From JBBRMW01 sp038239365 (GTDB lineage Bacteria; Chloroflexota; Anaerolineae; Aggregatilineales; UBA2796): a DNA stretch of 8,522 nt. The notes under the pieces are model-generated. The model was not told where the DNA came from, did no database searches, and was given only the letters and a program-made list of their open reading frames with translations. The position numbers were made by a program, and so were the translations under genes. Location of the stretch: positions 1-8,522 of the forward strand of contig JBBSEU010000261.1 of NCBI GenBank assembly GCA_038239365.1, given 5' to 3'. Positions 7,542-8,522 of this stretch are shown here, piece by piece (the first letter of the stretch is position 1; each line of letters opens with the position of its first letter).

Positions 7542-7561
7542 GTAGTCAGCTCTAAGCAGTC

Positions 7562-7587
7562 AACCCGGACAATCAGGGCGGGTTTTT
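7562..7587 (+). terminator. Terminator-like hairpin after the two-gene glycosidase unit
   Basis: AACCCG (7562-7567) pairs with CGGGTT (7579-7584) around an 11-base loop. The T-run (7583-7587) starts within the right arm and continues for three bases past it. It lies 20 bases after the stop at 7541. The stem is short and the loop large, so termination may be partial and the next gene may receive read-through. Confidence 0.5.
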
Positions 7588-7615
7588 GCTGATAGCTGAT
7601 ACCTGACGGCTGATA
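7588..7615 (+). repeat. Short heptamer tandem repeat (GCTGATA, four units)
   Basis: Four 7-base units run in register: GCTGATA (7588), GCTGATA (7595), CCTGACG (7602, 5/7 match) and GCTGATA (7609). The array starts at the last base-pair step of the terminator T-run and lies in the 110-bp gap between genes. Heptamer-phased intergenic repeats of this kind occur in some bacterial genomes, but I cannot tell from one copy whether this belongs to a dispersed family. Confidence 0.6.
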
Positions 7616-7651
7616 CCTTGTTTCAACGTCCATTTAATTGAGGAGGCTTTT

Positions 7652-8522
7652 ATGACAATACGCGATACGATGACAATCCCCAAACACCGCCAACAAACGC
7701 GCGGCTTCGCCATTGTTTGGACAGGGATCACCTTGATCATGGGTGCGTGTGCGTTCATCGCCATTTATGCGGCCACCGGGATCGTGGTCAGCAATCGAGC
7801 GATTCCCCCCGCGCCGATCAGTGTTGCGGCGGCCAAAGCGCAAGCCACCAGCGAAACCACCGCCGTCCCGACCTTGGGCGCGATTGCCAGTAACACGCCA
7901 GCCATTCTTGCCGTAGCAGCTCAGGTGACGGTCACGCCGCTGCCCGCTGTACCCGTCGTCGCAACGATTGCGCCGACCAAAGCGCCTGCCAATGTTCAGG
8001 CGGGCGGCGCAGCGGCAACCATCAAGCCGATCAGCGACAAGGCGTTCGATCTGGGTATTCAGGTACAGGAAAATGCCGACCCAAAGACCTACGAACTCTG
8101 GATGAAGATGGTCGCCGAACAGTTGAAGCTGAACTGGCTCAAGAGTCAGGTACGCTGGAAAGACCTTGAAAAAGTTAAGGGCAAGTTCGATTTTGGAACG
8201 CTTGATATTATCATGCCGCTTGCCAGCAAGTATCAGGTCAAGGTCATGTTTAGCATCGTCACCGCGCCCGACTGGGCACGCGAAAAGGGCGCGAACCTCA
8301 AGCAAAACGGGCCGCCCGCCGATCCGCAGGATTACGTCAATTTTGTGACGACTATCGTAAAGCGTTACCCGGCACAGATTCACGCCATTGAAGTCTATAA
8401 CGAAGAGAACCTTGACCGTGAATGGACATCGCCGCAAGGCTTGAAAGCGGCCAATTACGTCGCACTGCTCAGCGCAACCTACAAAGCCGTCAAAGCGATT
8501 GATCCGAATATTGTGATCATCA
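7652..8522 (+). CDS. Membrane-anchored clan GH-A-like glycoside hydrolase (3' end beyond window)
   Basis: An open frame of 290 complete codons running off the window edge. The ATG at 7652 follows a strong Shine-Dalgarno AGGAGG (7641-7646) by 5 bases, which decides it over the in-frame ATG at 7670. A basic N-terminus is followed by a hydrophobic anchor (about 18-46). Its LIMGAC is not a convincing lipobox because the hydrophobic stretch continues past the Cys. Residues about 50-125 are an Ala/Thr/Pro/Val-rich linker. The catalytic domain begins near 131 (FDLGIQVQ) and has an NWLKSQVRW segment, an FSIVTAPDWA strand and the acid/base motif EVYNEENLDREW with E251. It shares the NExNLDREW signature with the two upstream genes but is otherwise much more diverged, resembling GH39/GH5-type barrels. 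The nucleophile strand is beyond the window, so activity cannot be judged. Confidence 0.8.
   Translation, partial: MTIRDTMTIPKHRQQTRGFAIVWTGITLIMGACAFIAIYAATGIVVSNRAIPPAPISVAAAKAQATSETTAVPTLGAIASNTPAILAVAAQVTVTPLPAVPVVATIAPTKAPANVQAGGAAATIKPISDKAFDLGIQVQENADPKTYELWMKMVAEQLKLNWLKSQVRWKDLEKVKGKFDFGTLDIIMPLASKYQVKVMFSIVTAPDWAREKGANLKQNGPPADPQDYVNFVTTIVKRYPAQIHAIEVYNEENLDREWTSPQGLKAANYVALLSATYKAVKAIDPNIVII

Noticed and set aside
7610..7638. Possible promoter CTGATA-N17-TTTAAT before the third glycosidase gene
   Set aside because: Transcription would start near 7645, inside the Shine-Dalgarno (7641-7646), leaving no usable leader. The -35 match is only 4/6 and is part of the heptamer repeat.
7634..8437. 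267-aa open frame on the minus strand opposite the third glycosidase
   Set aside because: Its low-complexity Arg/Gly/Asp-rich stretches mirror the Ala/Thr/Pro linker on the other strand. The plus-strand frame has a strong Shine-Dalgarno, a membrane anchor and the NEENLDREW motif.

Overview
The window looks like bacterial chromosome, most plausibly from the Chloroflexota (Anaerolineae or a related environmental lineage). This placement is an inference from style: moderately high GC, surface proteins with Thr-Pro-rich linkers, a cytosolic Ser/Thr kinase fused to an AAA ATPase and TPR-like repeats, and secreted glycosidase-like proteins with SH3 modules. No marker gene is present to confirm it. 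I see no rRNA, tRNA, CRISPR array, transposase or phage gene.

Minus-strand half (1-3249). A cytosolic kinase-ATPase-TPR protein (875 aa with the start chosen here) is followed 3 bp later by a small unrecognised 65-aa gene whose 3' end forms a perfect 9-bp hairpin. Beyond it is an independent short gene for a 97-aa exported protein, with its own compact promoter and Shine-Dalgarno site.

Divergent control region (3250-3395). Back-to-back sigma70-like promoters drive the kinase leftward and the glycosidase genes rightward. Between them is a perfect 7-bp inverted repeat whose half-site centres are 20 bp apart, placed like an operator for a dimeric regulator.

Plus-strand half (3396-8522). Three consecutive genes encode exported or membrane-anchored proteins sharing a clan GH-A type (GH39/GH5-like) catalytic domain with an NE acid/base motif followed by a DREW signature. 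The first is a signal peptide, SH3-like module and catalytic domain. The second, 3 bp downstream, is a membrane anchor, an unknown beta-rich region, a degenerate GH18-like barrel and a near copy of the same catalytic domain. After a terminator-like hairpin and a heptamer repeat comes a third gene, cut by the window edge, with a membrane anchor, an Ala/Thr/Pro linker and a more diverged catalytic domain.

As a working picture, this is a cell-surface glycan-processing locus built by domain duplication and exchange of N-terminal modules, facing a signalling protein across a shared regulatory region. That the kinase and the glycosidases act together is inferred only from the divergent arrangement.
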